This document shows, in pieces, positions 8,450 through 17,023 of a stretch of DNA of 64,000 nucleotides. Both the position numbers and the translations under genes were made by a program. Source of the DNA: Viridilinea sp964592425 (GTDB lineage Bacteria; Chloroflexota; Chloroflexia; Chloroflexales; Chloroflexaceae); contig CAZQCG010000001.1 of assembly GCA_964592425.1 (NCBI GenBank), positions 166,386 to 230,385 on the forward strand, given 5' to 3'. Numbering within the stretch: the stretch's first letter is position 1; every line of letters starts with the position of its first letter. The notes below the pieces were generated by a model. That model saw nothing but the letters and a program-made list of their open reading frames with translations. It did no database searches and was not told the origin of the DNA.

Positions 8450-9611
8450 CCGCTGGCAGAGACGGCTCACGCCTAGTCGTGAAAGTGACGTAGGTACGCC
8501 CGCGCAACTGGTTGAGCAGGGCAACAAAGGCGGCCAGGGCTTCGACATGCAGGGTATAGAAACGCCGTAGCAGGCCAACTGGGCGGCCCCGCCAGATTCG
8601 GAAGGCGGCGCTGATCGCCAACCCATGAAAGAGAGCCTGACCGATGGCTAGCAGACGGTAGAATAGCCCCTGACGCCAGAGCAGTAGGGCAGTGAAGAAG
8701 AGCGATAGGGCCGGAAGCAAGGTCATGCGCTTCATCAAGCCATCGGTAGCGAACTGCAGGGCATAGAAGCCGTAACGAAAGGGGTTCAAGAGGCTAGCTA
8801 ACATCACCATACCACGCAAAGCCCGGGTCATCACACGTACTTTACGCTGGAAATCGGTACCCGAGCGCGTGATAGCCAGGTCATAGGCAACCGCCCGGGG
8901 CTCGAAGAGCAGGCGCTGCCCATGGACGACCGGCTGCAGCGAGATGAAGAGGTCGTCGGAAATACCGTCAGGAAGGTGAACGAGGCTACGGCGACGCACG
9001 GCGTAGATCTGGCCGGTCGCCGGCATGGTGCTACCTGCTCGTGCCTGAATTTCACGGATGCGCCTTTTGAGCAGAAACCCACGGCGCAACTGCTGTGTTT
9101 GTGGATCGAAAGCACGATCTGGACGATACTCACCGGCGACCCCACCGACCTGGGGATCGGCAAAGGGCGGGATAAGCGCAAGCAGAGCATCGGGAGCAAG
9201 CCAGTTATCAGCATCGGTGAAGACGAGGATCTCGCCACGAGCTGCGGTAAACGCAGCATTGAGCGCAGCATTCTTGCCAGCACGAGGAAGCACGAGCAGG
9301 CGGGTAGTTGTGTCAGCGTGACGCCGCACCAGGTCGTTAGTTGCATCAGTGCTACCATCAGAAGCGATCAAGATCTCGAAGCGATCACGCGGATAGGCAA
9401 CAGCCTGCAGGTGCTGCAAACAGGCAGCGATCAGCGCCTCTTCGTCATGGGCGACCACAATCATAGTCACAAAGGGCAGGTCTGCCGTACTGCGACACAC
9501 CGGCTGCGGACGCAACCAGCCGCGCAGCAGGGCGATCAGCGGAAAGAGCAGGTAGCTCCAACCAAAGAAGCATAAACTCAACCAGAAGAGGCTGCGTATC
9601 AGGCGGGTCAT
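8436..9611 (-). CDS. Membrane glycosyltransferase, GT2 family (paralogue)
   Basis: About 391 residues from MTRLIRSLFWLSL: membrane helix, GT-A domain (VTMIVVAHDEEALIAACL, ILIASDGSTDAT, GKNAALNAAF, VFTDADNWL), then C-terminal helices. The open frame extends upstream to a GTG at 9689, but the membrane helix at the internal Met makes 9611 the better start. The two GT2 paralogues flank the GT4 gene, which suggests tandem duplication within the locus and separate linkages in one repeat unit. Confidence 0.85.
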   Translation of the reverse strand: MTRLIRSLFWLSLCFFGWSYLLFPLIALLRGWLRPQPVCRSTADLPFVTMIVVAHDEEALIAACLQHLQAVAYPRDRFEILIASDGSTDATNDLVRRHADTTTRLLVLPRAGKNAALNAAFTAARGEILVFTDADNWLAPDALLALIPPFADPQVGGVAGEYRPDRAFDPQTQQLRRGFLLKRRIREIQARAGSTMPATGQIYAVRRRSLVHLPDGISDDLFISLQPVVHGQRLLFEPRAVAYDLAITRSGTDFQRKVRVMTRALRGMVMLASLLNPFRYGFYALQFATDGLMKRMTLLPALSLFFTALLLWRQGLFYRLLAIGQALFHGLAISAAFRIWRGRPVGLLRRFYTLHVEALAAFVALLNQLRGRTYVTFTTRREPSLPADDTI

Positions 9612-9705
9612 AGTAGTGATACGTGATGAGTGACTAACAGGGCTCACCGCGTTCCAATGGGCTGGAACTGAATTGCTGATATATGCCACTCAACAACGCT
9701 TGCTG

Positions 9706-11301
9706 TCATCCAGAGAGAAAGGGCTGCAAGATTGATCGTGCAAGTGAGAAGCGCAACAGTTCCGGAAAGAGAGTCTCAAGCTGGAGGCGACGCCGATCAA
9801 GGTGCCAGACCACGCCAGAGGCCAGCAGGGCAATCACGATGCACACGGGTGCCGGGACAGGCAACAGCCAGCCCAGGAGGGCCAGACCGGAGGTGAGGAG
9901 CATAAAGAGAACGAACATACGCACATACTCCGGCGCAAAGCCACCGATGCCCACCCGCCGTTGCATGCCAAACTGGCGCACGAGGTTGAGCAGCACCTGG
10001 GTAAGGCTAGTCGCCAGGGCGGCACCAACGGCACCATAACGGGGAATCAGTAACAGGCTCAGGCCGAGACTGGCGATCAAGGTACCCAGATCGGTAATCA
10101 CGGCATACCGAAGCTGGCGATAGGTCTGCAGCAGCGCATTGTTGTAGCCGGTCAGGTTATTAACGGCATAACCAAGGGCGAGAATGGCCATCACTGCTGC
10201 GGCATCAGCGTACTGTTGTCCAAAGAGCAGAGCCACCGTCTGTGGGGCAAAGGCACTGGTCATCAAAAGCACGGGCAAGTTGAGCACAAAGATCACGCGG
10301 GCAGTCTGCCAATAGAGCTGATCAATGGCCTGGTGATCGTGGCGGGCAAAGAGGCGTGCAGCGACAGGGGTAAAGAGAGTCGCCATACTTAAGAGCAGGA
10401 TCTGGTTGAGGCGGGCAACCTGGATCGAAGCCTGGTAGGCGGCCACCTCGGAGGCAACACTGAGCCAGCCGAGCAGCACGGCGCTACCGAACTCCATAAG
10501 CAGCCAGATCATACTGGAGGTTAAGACTGGAATCGCAAAGCCGAGTAACTCGCGAACCGGCCAGACAGGCGTGGCAGAGCGAAAGTGATCAAGATAGCCT
10601 TCACTGGCAAGCACCTGGCTAAAGAAAATGATATTGAGCAGCAGTCCAAGCGCACCCGCTGTGAGCAAAAGCCAGCCATAGGCAATGATGCCGAATGAGC
10701 CAAGCATTAAGATGGCAACTGCCAGGAGCTTGAGCAGAGGGGCGAGCACAAAACGGCGCCAGAAGATCGCTGATGGCCGTGAGAAGCTGGCAAAGAGATT
10801 GGTAAAGAGTTGATTCAAGCTCTCGACCGGCACCAGCAGGATCAAAATCAGCAAGAGCTGGGAGGCATCTGCCTGGTTATCCTCAACCAAGATTCTACTC
10901 AGAGGGTCATCGGCCAGGAAGGTGAGCAGAATGACACTAAGCCCAACCCCAACCACGGTCAGGCCAGCCACAGCAAGGATGCCGGCAATACGCCCATACT
11001 CGCCACGCTCGCGGGAAATGCTAATCGACCGAGCAACCGTCTCGGGCATACCGAAGGCGACGAGCACCTGCAGGATCGAGATGATCGCAAAGACATTGGC
11101 AAAGGTACCGTAGTCATCACGAGAAAGGTAGCGAACCAGGGCGATCTGAGCAATAAAATTAATCGCCAGGGCGATCAAGCGCCCGACGATCATGAGGCTC
11201 GATCCGCGCATCTGCTGCTTGAGATCGGGCGGCGAACCAGTGGTAGGATTTGGCGGCGGAACCTCGGAGGAGCCTGGTTGGGGCGTCAGCGAAGCGCTCA
11301 T
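9706..11301 (-). CDS. Polysaccharide flippase (Wzx/MOP family)
   Basis: About 531 residues with 12-14 predicted membrane spans. The segment LKQQMRGSSLMIVGRLIALAINFIAQI followed by RYLSRDDYGTFANVFAI is typical of oligosaccharide flippases, as is LGYAVNNLTGYNNALLQ in the second half. It would move undecaprenyl-linked repeat units across the membrane. ATG 11301 lies 22 bp after the Wzz/kinase gene; the longer reading from 11415 would overlap that gene and adds a sequence unlike the family. Confidence 0.87.
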   Translation of the reverse strand: MSASLTPQPGSSEVPPPNPTTGSPPDLKQQMRGSSLMIVGRLIALAINFIAQIALVRYLSRDDYGTFANVFAIISILQVLVAFGMPETVARSISISRERGEYGRIAGILAVAGLTVVGVGLSVILLTFLADDPLSRILVEDNQADASQLLLILILLVPVESLNQLFTNLFASFSRPSAIFWRRFVLAPLLKLLAVAILMLGSFGIIAYGWLLLTAGALGLLLNIIFFSQVLASEGYLDHFRSATPVWPVRELLGFAIPVLTSSMIWLLMEFGSAVLLGWLSVASEVAAYQASIQVARLNQILLLSMATLFTPVAARLFARHDHQAIDQLYWQTARVIFVLNLPVLLMTSAFAPQTVALLFGQQYADAAAVMAILALGYAVNNLTGYNNALLQTYRQLRYAVITDLGTLIASLGLSLLLIPRYGAVGAALATSLTQVLLNLVRQFGMQRRVGIGGFAPEYVRMFVLFMLLTSGLALLGWLLPVPAPVCIVIALLASGVVWHLDRRRLQLETLFPELLRFSLARSILQPFLSG

Positions 11302-11323
11302 CGGCAACCACCCACAAGGAGGT

Positions 11324-12898
11324 TCAAGGCTTGCTACGCAAATCAGCCGCGGGAAGAACCACAGGGCCAGACTGCGCGCCTGGATAGGCAGCCACCGCCA
11401 GAGTCTCGCCAGCACTGGCCAGGTTGAGCACCGCTCCGATCATAGGAGCCTCGATCTGGCGCAGGCGTGCGACTACACCGCTGAGGCGATCTTGCTTCGT
11501 CTTGCCTTTCGCCGCGACCAGCAGCACTCCATCGACGGCCAGGGCCAGCACAAGCAGGTCGGCATACTCTGCGGAAGGCCCATCAACGATGACCACATCG
11601 GCCAGTTCACGACAGGTGGCGATGATCTCGCGGGTACGGCGAGGCGTAAGCTGGTCGGGCGAGTTGGCCGAAACCGTCCCGGCAGTGATCACGGCGAGAT
11701 CGGCAGTATTCCAAACCGTTACCGGCTCAGGGGCACTGCCCGGATTGCGCAACAAGCCGACCAGGCCCGACGCTTTGGACAGATTGAAGCGCTCGGCGAT
11801 ACGCGGGTGGTGAAAGTTGGCATCGATCAACAGGACACGCCGTCCCGTCTGCGCAAAGACCTGGGCCAGACCGACCGCAATCTCGGTTTTGCCCTCACCG
11901 CTCGTCGGACTGGTAACCAGCAGAGCGAGCGGCTGATCCTCGCCAAGCAGGGCGGTCACATTGTTGCGCACCGTCCGGTAGCCCTCAATGCTTCGTGAGT
12001 CAAGCGCACCCTGGTTATTGGCGCGGCGGCGCACAATCCCACCGACGTAGGGCAGGCCGCTGAGACGGCGCAACTGATCGGGAGTATCCACCACTCTGAT
12101 CAGGTATTCGAGCAAGAAGGCGATGATCAGGCCGAGGATAGCCCCACCAAGCAAGGAAGCAAGAACGGTACGGGTAACGTCAGGCTCAACCGGCCTGGCG
12201 ATCGGCACCGCCGCCTCGAAGAGTTTCAGACGGTTCGGGTTGATCTGGGTAACAATCGCCTGCTGGGTAAGCAGATCACGTTCGGCCTGGCTCAACTCGT
12301 TACGGCGCTGGGTGAGTTGAATCTCGAGTGACCGCTGGGCAACCGAATCCTCGGAGGCGCGGATCTGGTCAAGCAGATCGGTGATCTCTTGCTCAAGCAG
12401 ATCGATCTGCTGGCCGATGGTAGCCACCTCCGCTGCGGCCGCTTGCTGGCGATTGGGATCAGTGCCGCCCGTACCCGAGGGGCTATTGGCGATCAGTGCC
12501 TCGACCACGCCATTGGCGATATAGGCCGCCTGTTCGGGCGCAGCCGCCCGGACACGGATGGTCAGCAACTGGGTCTTATCGGCCCAGAGGGCCGAGACAT
12601 CACGCGCCAGAACCTCGGGGCTGACGGAGAGATTGAGGTCGCTGATCACCTGCTCCATAATCGGGCGACTGGTAGTGATCGCCTCATAGGTAAGCCCGAC
12701 GAGGGCACTGACACGCAGGGCATTGCTGTCAACCTGGGGGTCATCAAGCGCTGCACCGACGATCACCCGTGCCGCTGACTCATAGACCGGCGGCTGGGTA
12801 CGGGTAAAGAGAAACCCTGCCAGCCCGGCAAGCACCGTGCAGAGCAGGATGATCAACACGCGCCGACGCAAAACTGCCAGGAAGAGTTTCAATTCCAT
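11324..12898 (-). CDS. Wzz-type chain-length determinant fused to BY-kinase domain
   Basis: 524 residues. N-terminal Wzz domain with a first membrane helix (VLIILLCTVLAGLAGFLF), periplasmic coiled coil about 160-220, second helix about 240-265, then a cytosolic ATPase with Walker A SPTSGEGKT, Walker A' VLLIDANFHHP and Walker B VVIVDGPS. This is the layout of polysaccharide co-polymerases with bacterial tyrosine kinase. The C-terminal tail has a single Tyr and no tyrosine cluster, so classical tail autophosphorylation may be absent. SD AAGGA lies nine bases before ATG 12898. Confidence 0.88.
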   Translation of the reverse strand: MELKLFLAVLRRRVLIILLCTVLAGLAGFLFTRTQPPVYESAARVIVGAALDDPQVDSNALRVSALVGLTYEAITTSRPIMEQVISDLNLSVSPEVLARDVSALWADKTQLLTIRVRAAAPEQAAYIANGVVEALIANSPSGTGGTDPNRQQAAAAEVATIGQQIDLLEQEITDLLDQIRASEDSVAQRSLEIQLTQRRNELSQAERDLLTQQAIVTQINPNRLKLFEAAVPIARPVEPDVTRTVLASLLGGAILGLIIAFLLEYLIRVVDTPDQLRRLSGLPYVGGIVRRRANNQGALDSRSIEGYRTVRNNVTALLGEDQPLALLVTSPTSGEGKTEIAVGLAQVFAQTGRRVLLIDANFHHPRIAERFNLSKASGLVGLLRNPGSAPEPVTVWNTADLAVITAGTVSANSPDQLTPRRTREIIATCRELADVVIVDGPSAEYADLLVLALAVDGVLLVAAKGKTKQDRLSGVVARLRQIEAPMIGAVLNLASAGETLAVAAYPGAQSGPVVLPAADLRSKP

Positions 12899-12916
12899 GC
12901 AGAAGATTCCTTACGT

Positions 12917-13615
12917 TTAATGGGCTCCGCGGCCTTTGAAGACGGCTCCGACCGTGCGGATCAAGATCTCAAGATCGGCCCCAAGGCTACGATGCTGGAT
13001 ATAGGCAATATCAAAGCGCAGGCGCTCGTGAAACTCGGTCTGGGCCCGCCCATAGACCTGCCAGAGACCAGTGATGCCGGGCGGCACATCAAGCCGCTCG
13101 GTCTGCCAGAGTTGATAGGTGCCGACATCAAAAGAGGTGGGCCGCGGGCCGACCAGACTCAGGTCGCCGAGCAGCACATTCCAGAGCTGTGGCAACTCAT
13201 CAAGGCTGGTCTTGCGCATGATGCGCCCAACACGGGTAATGCGCGGATCGTTACTGATCTTAAAGTCGGGCCACTGAAGCTCGTTGAGATGGGCGAGTTG
13301 CTGCTTCAATGCTTCGGCGTTGGGCACCATGGTGCGGAACTTGTAGATCTTGAAGCGGTGGCCGTGGCGCCCGGTTCGATATTGGCTAAAAACCACCGGC
13401 CCACCCGGCGACTCGAGCTTGATCAGCAGAGCGCAGATCAGTAACACAGGCAGTACCAGTGGAAGGCTGAGCACAACCGCCGTCAGATCAAACAAGCGCT
13501 TGAGCAAGAGGTAGCTCCGGCCACGGAACCACTGGCGTGAAGGGTGGTAGCGCTCGAGCCAGGAGAGCTCGTGCTTTGCCATAAGTGATTGCCGATCAAA
13601 ATGCACAACGGCCAT
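12917..13615 (-). CDS. Undecaprenyl-phosphate phosphoglycosyl transferase (bacterial sugar transferase)
   Basis: 232 residues. A single re-entrant membrane helix (KRLFDLTAVVLSLPLVLPVL) is followed by the catalytic core: VVFSQYRTGRHG, FKIYKFRTM, the TSLDELPQLWNVLLGDLSLV block and VGPRP, then PGITGLWQV. It is a short monotopic PGT (WbaP/WcaJ C-terminal type) that starts the repeat unit by linking a sugar phosphate to undecaprenyl phosphate. It is the first gene of the exopolysaccharide operon, with AAGGAG nine bases before the ATG. Confidence 0.92.
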   Translation of the reverse strand: MAVVHFDRQSLMAKHELSWLERYHPSRQWFRGRSYLLLKRLFDLTAVVLSLPLVLPVLLICALLIKLESPGGPVVFSQYRTGRHGHRFKIYKFRTMVPNAEALKQQLAHLNELQWPDFKISNDPRITRVGRIMRKTSLDELPQLWNVLLGDLSLVGPRPTSFDVGTYQLWQTERLDVPPGITGLWQVYGRAQTEFHERLRFDIAYIQHRSLGADLEILIRTVGAVFKGRGAH

Positions 13616-13728
13616 AGTCTCACGCTCCTTAGTGCGCAGGATGGTGCTGGGACGATGTCAAGAGCGGGCTGTGGATCTACACTATAGCGACACTAAACCT
13701 TGAGCGAAGGTGTGAATGGTGATGAAGC

Positions 13729-14637
13729 TCAATCATGGCGAGAGCGCACCAGATTGGGGTCAGGCTGGCGAGGCTTGAGCTTGACGCTCTCGGCGAGCTG
13801 GGTGGGACGCAAGAGAGGCGTACCGGGAGCATGCTGCTCGGCCAGGCTTACCAGATCATCAAAGGTGAGGGCGTGGGTTGGGAATGTGGCAACACTGCAA
13901 TGCACCTGGACACCAAGCTGATTGCTTAGATCGCTCTCGACGCGCTGACAGAGCACCGAGGCATCTTCTTCGGAGGTATCGGGGGCAACCAGCATCAACT
14001 GACCGGGCAGGCGACCATCAAGCACCAGGTCAGTACGGCGAATTGTCTTATTGATGGCCGAAGTGGCGGCAGCGATCGCATAACTCTGGGCGAGCAGAAC
14101 CTGGGTTTCATGGATCATCCAGTTGGCGGCCGCCTGCATAGCGCTTGCCTCGGTATGTACTACCACCAGGCTGAGCGGGCTGTGGTTACGCCGGCTGCGG
14201 ATCATCTCGATCTGGATGCGCTCACGGGCCTGTTCAACCGGCTGAACCTGCGGATTCGTAAGACTGCGCGGCAAAAGGGTGACGGCGCGCTGAAATTCGG
14301 CCAGGGCCTCACCGAGGCGCTGGGCAAAGACGAGCGTACCGAGCAGCATCGCCAGGCCGAGGAGGGTACGGTAGGTGTACCACTGGCCGAAGAGGGGCAG
14401 TGGATCAAGCAGGCCAAGGATAAGGAAATAGGCAAGGCTGAAGAGGCCAGCAGTGATCAGCGTACGCGGGGGGGTGGTGGGGAGCAGCAAGGTGAGCAGA
14501 CAGGCGGCACCGTTGAGCAGGTAGAGCGTGATCGGCAGAGCTGCGGTGGGGTTCCCGGCAACCAGCAGGCGATCAAGTACGAAGCAGAGGAGAAGCCAGC
14601 CTAGAAGCACCAGCACTCGACGACGCATGGTGTTCAT
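13729..14637 (-). CDS. Membrane protein with degenerate GGDEF domain
   Basis: About 302 residues from MNTMRRR. Five to six N-terminal membrane helices precede a GGDEF-like fold: ERIQIEMIRSRRNHSPLSLVVVHTE, TIRRTDLVL, then GQLMLVAPDTSEEDA where an active enzyme would have GG[D/E]EF, and VQVHCSVATFPTHALTFDDLVSLAEQ. The missing signature makes diguanylate cyclase activity unlikely; a receptor or inactive scaffold role is more plausible. It sits 113 bp upstream of the sugar transferase, so it may couple c-di-GMP or protein signals to polymer synthesis (inference). The open frame to 14832 adds non-conserved sequence. Confidence 0.7.
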   Translation of the reverse strand: MNTMRRRVLVLLGWLLLCFVLDRLLVAGNPTAALPITLYLLNGAACLLTLLLPTTPPRTLITAGLFSLAYFLILGLLDPLPLFGQWYTYRTLLGLAMLLGTLVFAQRLGEALAEFQRAVTLLPRSLTNPQVQPVEQARERIQIEMIRSRRNHSPLSLVVVHTEASAMQAAANWMIHETQVLLAQSYAIAAATSAINKTIRRTDLVLDGRLPGQLMLVAPDTSEEDASVLCQRVESDLSNQLGVQVHCSVATFPTHALTFDDLVSLAEQHAPGTPLLRPTQLAESVKLKPRQPDPNLVRSRHD

Positions 14638-14849
14638 TCGCACAACCTTTAGTGTACAAACATCATAAAGGTAAACCTGGCAGCAACGCTTCATTGCTCT
14701 GCGCACCATTGGGGATGCCATCAACTGTAAAAGAGCGAACTGAACCTTCGATGAAGCCGAAGGGTGAAGCTGATGAACAAATTCAAATCCGGATGAGCTT
14801 GACTGATTGGCAATTTCTGGTTTCGAGGCCAACAGAACGGGCAGAAGGC

Positions 14850-15830
14850 CTACCCTGCATCACGCGGGTCAAGGGCATCACGCAGGCCGTCGCCGAGAAA
14901 GGTAAAGGCCAGCACGAGGGAGGAGATCATCAGGACCGGGAAGAGCAGCATCCATGGGCCTGAGCTGAGGTTGTTGAAGCCCTCGGTCATCATCTGACCG
15001 AGACTGGTGGGGAAGGGGTTGTTCGGGTCAACCGAAGGACGCATGCCTACGCCAAGGAACGTAAGGATGGCTTCGGAGAGGATCAGGCCGGGGATGCTGA
15101 AGGAGATAGCCACGATAATCGGGGCAAGGGTATTGGGCAGGATGTGACGCCTAAGGATAGTTGCGGTGGGTACGCCAAGCGCCCGAGCCGCCTCGACAAA
15201 CTCTTTCTCTTTCAGCGAGAGCACCTGGCCACGCACCAGGCGCGCCAGTCCGGTCCAACTGACCACAGCCAGCGCAGTGAAGATCAGCAAGAGGCCGTTG
15301 AAGGCTTTGCCGAAGAGCGTTTCGCGGAAGGCCACAGTGAGGGTAATAATAAAGAGCAGGTCAGGGAAAGAGGCGACAATCTCGGTGAAACGCATCAGCA
15401 GGTTATCAACCCAGCCGCCGCGAAAGCCGGAGACGAGGCCAATCGTTGCGCCCAGAGCAACGATGATGAACTGGGGCACAACGCCAACGATCAGCGAAAC
15501 ACGGGTGGCGTAGATCAGCCGTGAAAGGATATCACGTCCATTGGTGTCCGTGCCAAGGATGTTTTCAGGGTTCGGCTGGTTGCGCGGATTGTCGGTGACC
15601 CAGATCGGTGGGCGCAGACTGTTGCGGGCCGTCTGCTCAACCGGGCTTTTGGGGGCCAGTAAGGGGGCAAAGATCGCCACCAGGATATATATGAAGACGA
15701 CCGCGGTGCCAACCACGGCGGCACGGTTGCGCAACAGGCGGCGCAGGGCGTCACCCCAGAGACTCCGCGGCTTGGTGGTGGTCAGGTCAAGGCTGTCGGT
15801 CGAGCCAGCGCTGCGCACACTCGTCGCCAT
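14850..15830 (-). CDS. Peptide ABC transporter permease (DppC/OppC family)
   Basis: 326 residues with the OppC N-terminal domain (LRRLLRNRAAVVGTAVVFIYILVAIFAPLLAP), NILGTDTNGRDILSRLIYATRVSL, and the EAA loop EAARALGVPTATILRRHILPNTL that contacts the ATPase. It is the second permease of a binding-protein-dependent peptide or nickel importer. No DppD/DppF ATPase follows; the next gene is the GGDEF-like protein. Confidence 0.93.
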   Translation of the reverse strand: MATSVRSAGSTDSLDLTTTKPRSLWGDALRRLLRNRAAVVGTAVVFIYILVAIFAPLLAPKSPVEQTARNSLRPPIWVTDNPRNQPNPENILGTDTNGRDILSRLIYATRVSLIVGVVPQFIIVALGATIGLVSGFRGGWVDNLLMRFTEIVASFPDLLFIITLTVAFRETLFGKAFNGLLLIFTALAVVSWTGLARLVRGQVLSLKEKEFVEAARALGVPTATILRRHILPNTLAPIIVAISFSIPGLILSEAILTFLGVGMRPSVDPNNPFPTSLGQMMTEGFNNLSSGPWMLLFPVLMISSLVLAFTFLGDGLRDALDPRDAG

Positions 15831-15878
15831 AGGGGCCTCGTTAGCGTAAAGAAGCGTAAGAACAGGCGCATCATGCGC

Positions 15879-16883
15879 TTATTGATAGCTGATCCGTGGA
15901 TCAACCACACCATAGGCAATATCAACGATCAGGTTGGCAACGCCCAGAAAGAAGACAAAGATCAGCGCGCCTGCCATGATCATCGAATAATCGCGTTTGC
16001 CAATTGCTTCCACGAGCAATTCGCCCATACCAGGCACCTGGAAGATGATCTCGGTGTAGAGGGTGCCGGTGATCAGGCCAGCGGCGAGCGGCCCCATAAT
16101 CGTAATCACGGGCAGCATGGCATTTTTGAGCATATGACGCCAGATGACCACCTGATTACCAAGCCCTTTGGCCCGCGCCGTGCGCACATAGTCCTGGCGC
16201 TTTACCTCAAGCACGCTCGAACGGGTCAGGCGGGTGATGAAGCCGAGGGAAGTTGAACCGAGGGCAATCGTGGGCAGTACCCAGGGTTTGATCGGATCAT
16301 CCCAATCGGGAATCACCGTAAACCAGCCCAGGCCGGTCGCAAAGATCAGTACGAGCAGAAAGCCGACGATCAGGGTCGAGAGGGAGACAAAAAAGGTTGC
16401 CCCGAGCAGCACGCTATAGTCGATCCAGGTATTCTGGCGCAGGGCGGCGAGCACACCGAGCGGCACCCCGATCAGTACCGCGAAGATCAGGGCCTGCAGA
16501 CCCAGGCGCGCCGAGTAGTAGAAGCGGCTCGGCTTACCCGAACGCTCACCGAAGAGCTCTTGCTGGACCGTGCGCGCCCCGCGCGAAGCATAGGTTGGGC
16601 CAAAATTGCCACCGATTGCGCCCCAGACGATCACCTGTTCACCCGTGCGCGGGTCGGTGGTGAGGTCGAAGAACATGTAGCGCGTGAACTGGCGCCAGAA
16701 GGGCAGATCCATGCCGAACTTCTCGCGCAGGATGGCCTCCACCCGCGGCGACATCTGGCGCCGGTTGGGATCGGTATCAAAGGGACCTCCAGGCGTCAAC
16801 TTGGCGACGGTGAAGGTCATCAACCCGACGATCAGCAACACGGGGATCTGCCAGAGAATACGACGCAGGATGTAGGCGCTCAT
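15879..16883 (-). CDS. Peptide ABC transporter permease (DppB/OppB family)
   Basis: About 334 residues. MSAYILRRILWQIPVLLIVGLMTF is the canonical DppB N-terminus, and the EAA loop is VRTARAKGLGNQVVIWRHMLKNAMLPVIT. A long insertion around residues 70-130 (ERSGKPSRFYYSARLGLQAL) is common in Chloroflexota and Actinobacteria homologues. ATG 16883 with AAGG eight bases upstream is preferred over the TTG at 16889. It lies between the binding protein and DppC genes. Confidence 0.92.
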   Translation of the reverse strand: MSAYILRRILWQIPVLLIVGLMTFTVAKLTPGGPFDTDPNRRQMSPRVEAILREKFGMDLPFWRQFTRYMFFDLTTDPRTGEQVIVWGAIGGNFGPTYASRGARTVQQELFGERSGKPSRFYYSARLGLQALIFAVLIGVPLGVLAALRQNTWIDYSVLLGATFFVSLSTLIVGFLLVLIFATGLGWFTVIPDWDDPIKPWVLPTIALGSTSLGFITRLTRSSVLEVKRQDYVRTARAKGLGNQVVIWRHMLKNAMLPVITIMGPLAAGLITGTLYTEIIFQVPGMGELLVEAIGKRDYSMIMAGALIFVFFLGVANLIVDIAYGVVDPRISYQ

Positions 16884-16920
16884 AAGCAAACCTTGTTGAT
16901 CGTATCAATAAAAGATATTG

Positions 16921-17001
16921 CGGAGGGGCCACAGGCCCCTCCGTGCCTCCCTGCAGGAGAAAGCTACTGGTTGTTACCGAGGGGTCTGTGGCCCCTCGGT
17001 A
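16921..17001 (-). promoter_or_regulatory. Two strong tandem hairpins between binding protein and permease genes
   Basis: Stem 1 is CGGAGGGGCC (16921-16930) with its complement at 16934-16943 and a 3-nt loop. Stem 2 is TACCGAGGGG (16975-16984) with its complement at 16992-17001 and a 7-nt loop. Both are perfect 10-bp stems without T-tracts. Such intercistronic stems usually protect the upstream mRNA and lower downstream expression, giving more binding protein than permease. The sequence also resembles the hairpin at 40301-40321. Confidence 0.6.
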
Positions 17002-17023
17002 GCGCTTTACGATAGGGTAGTAA

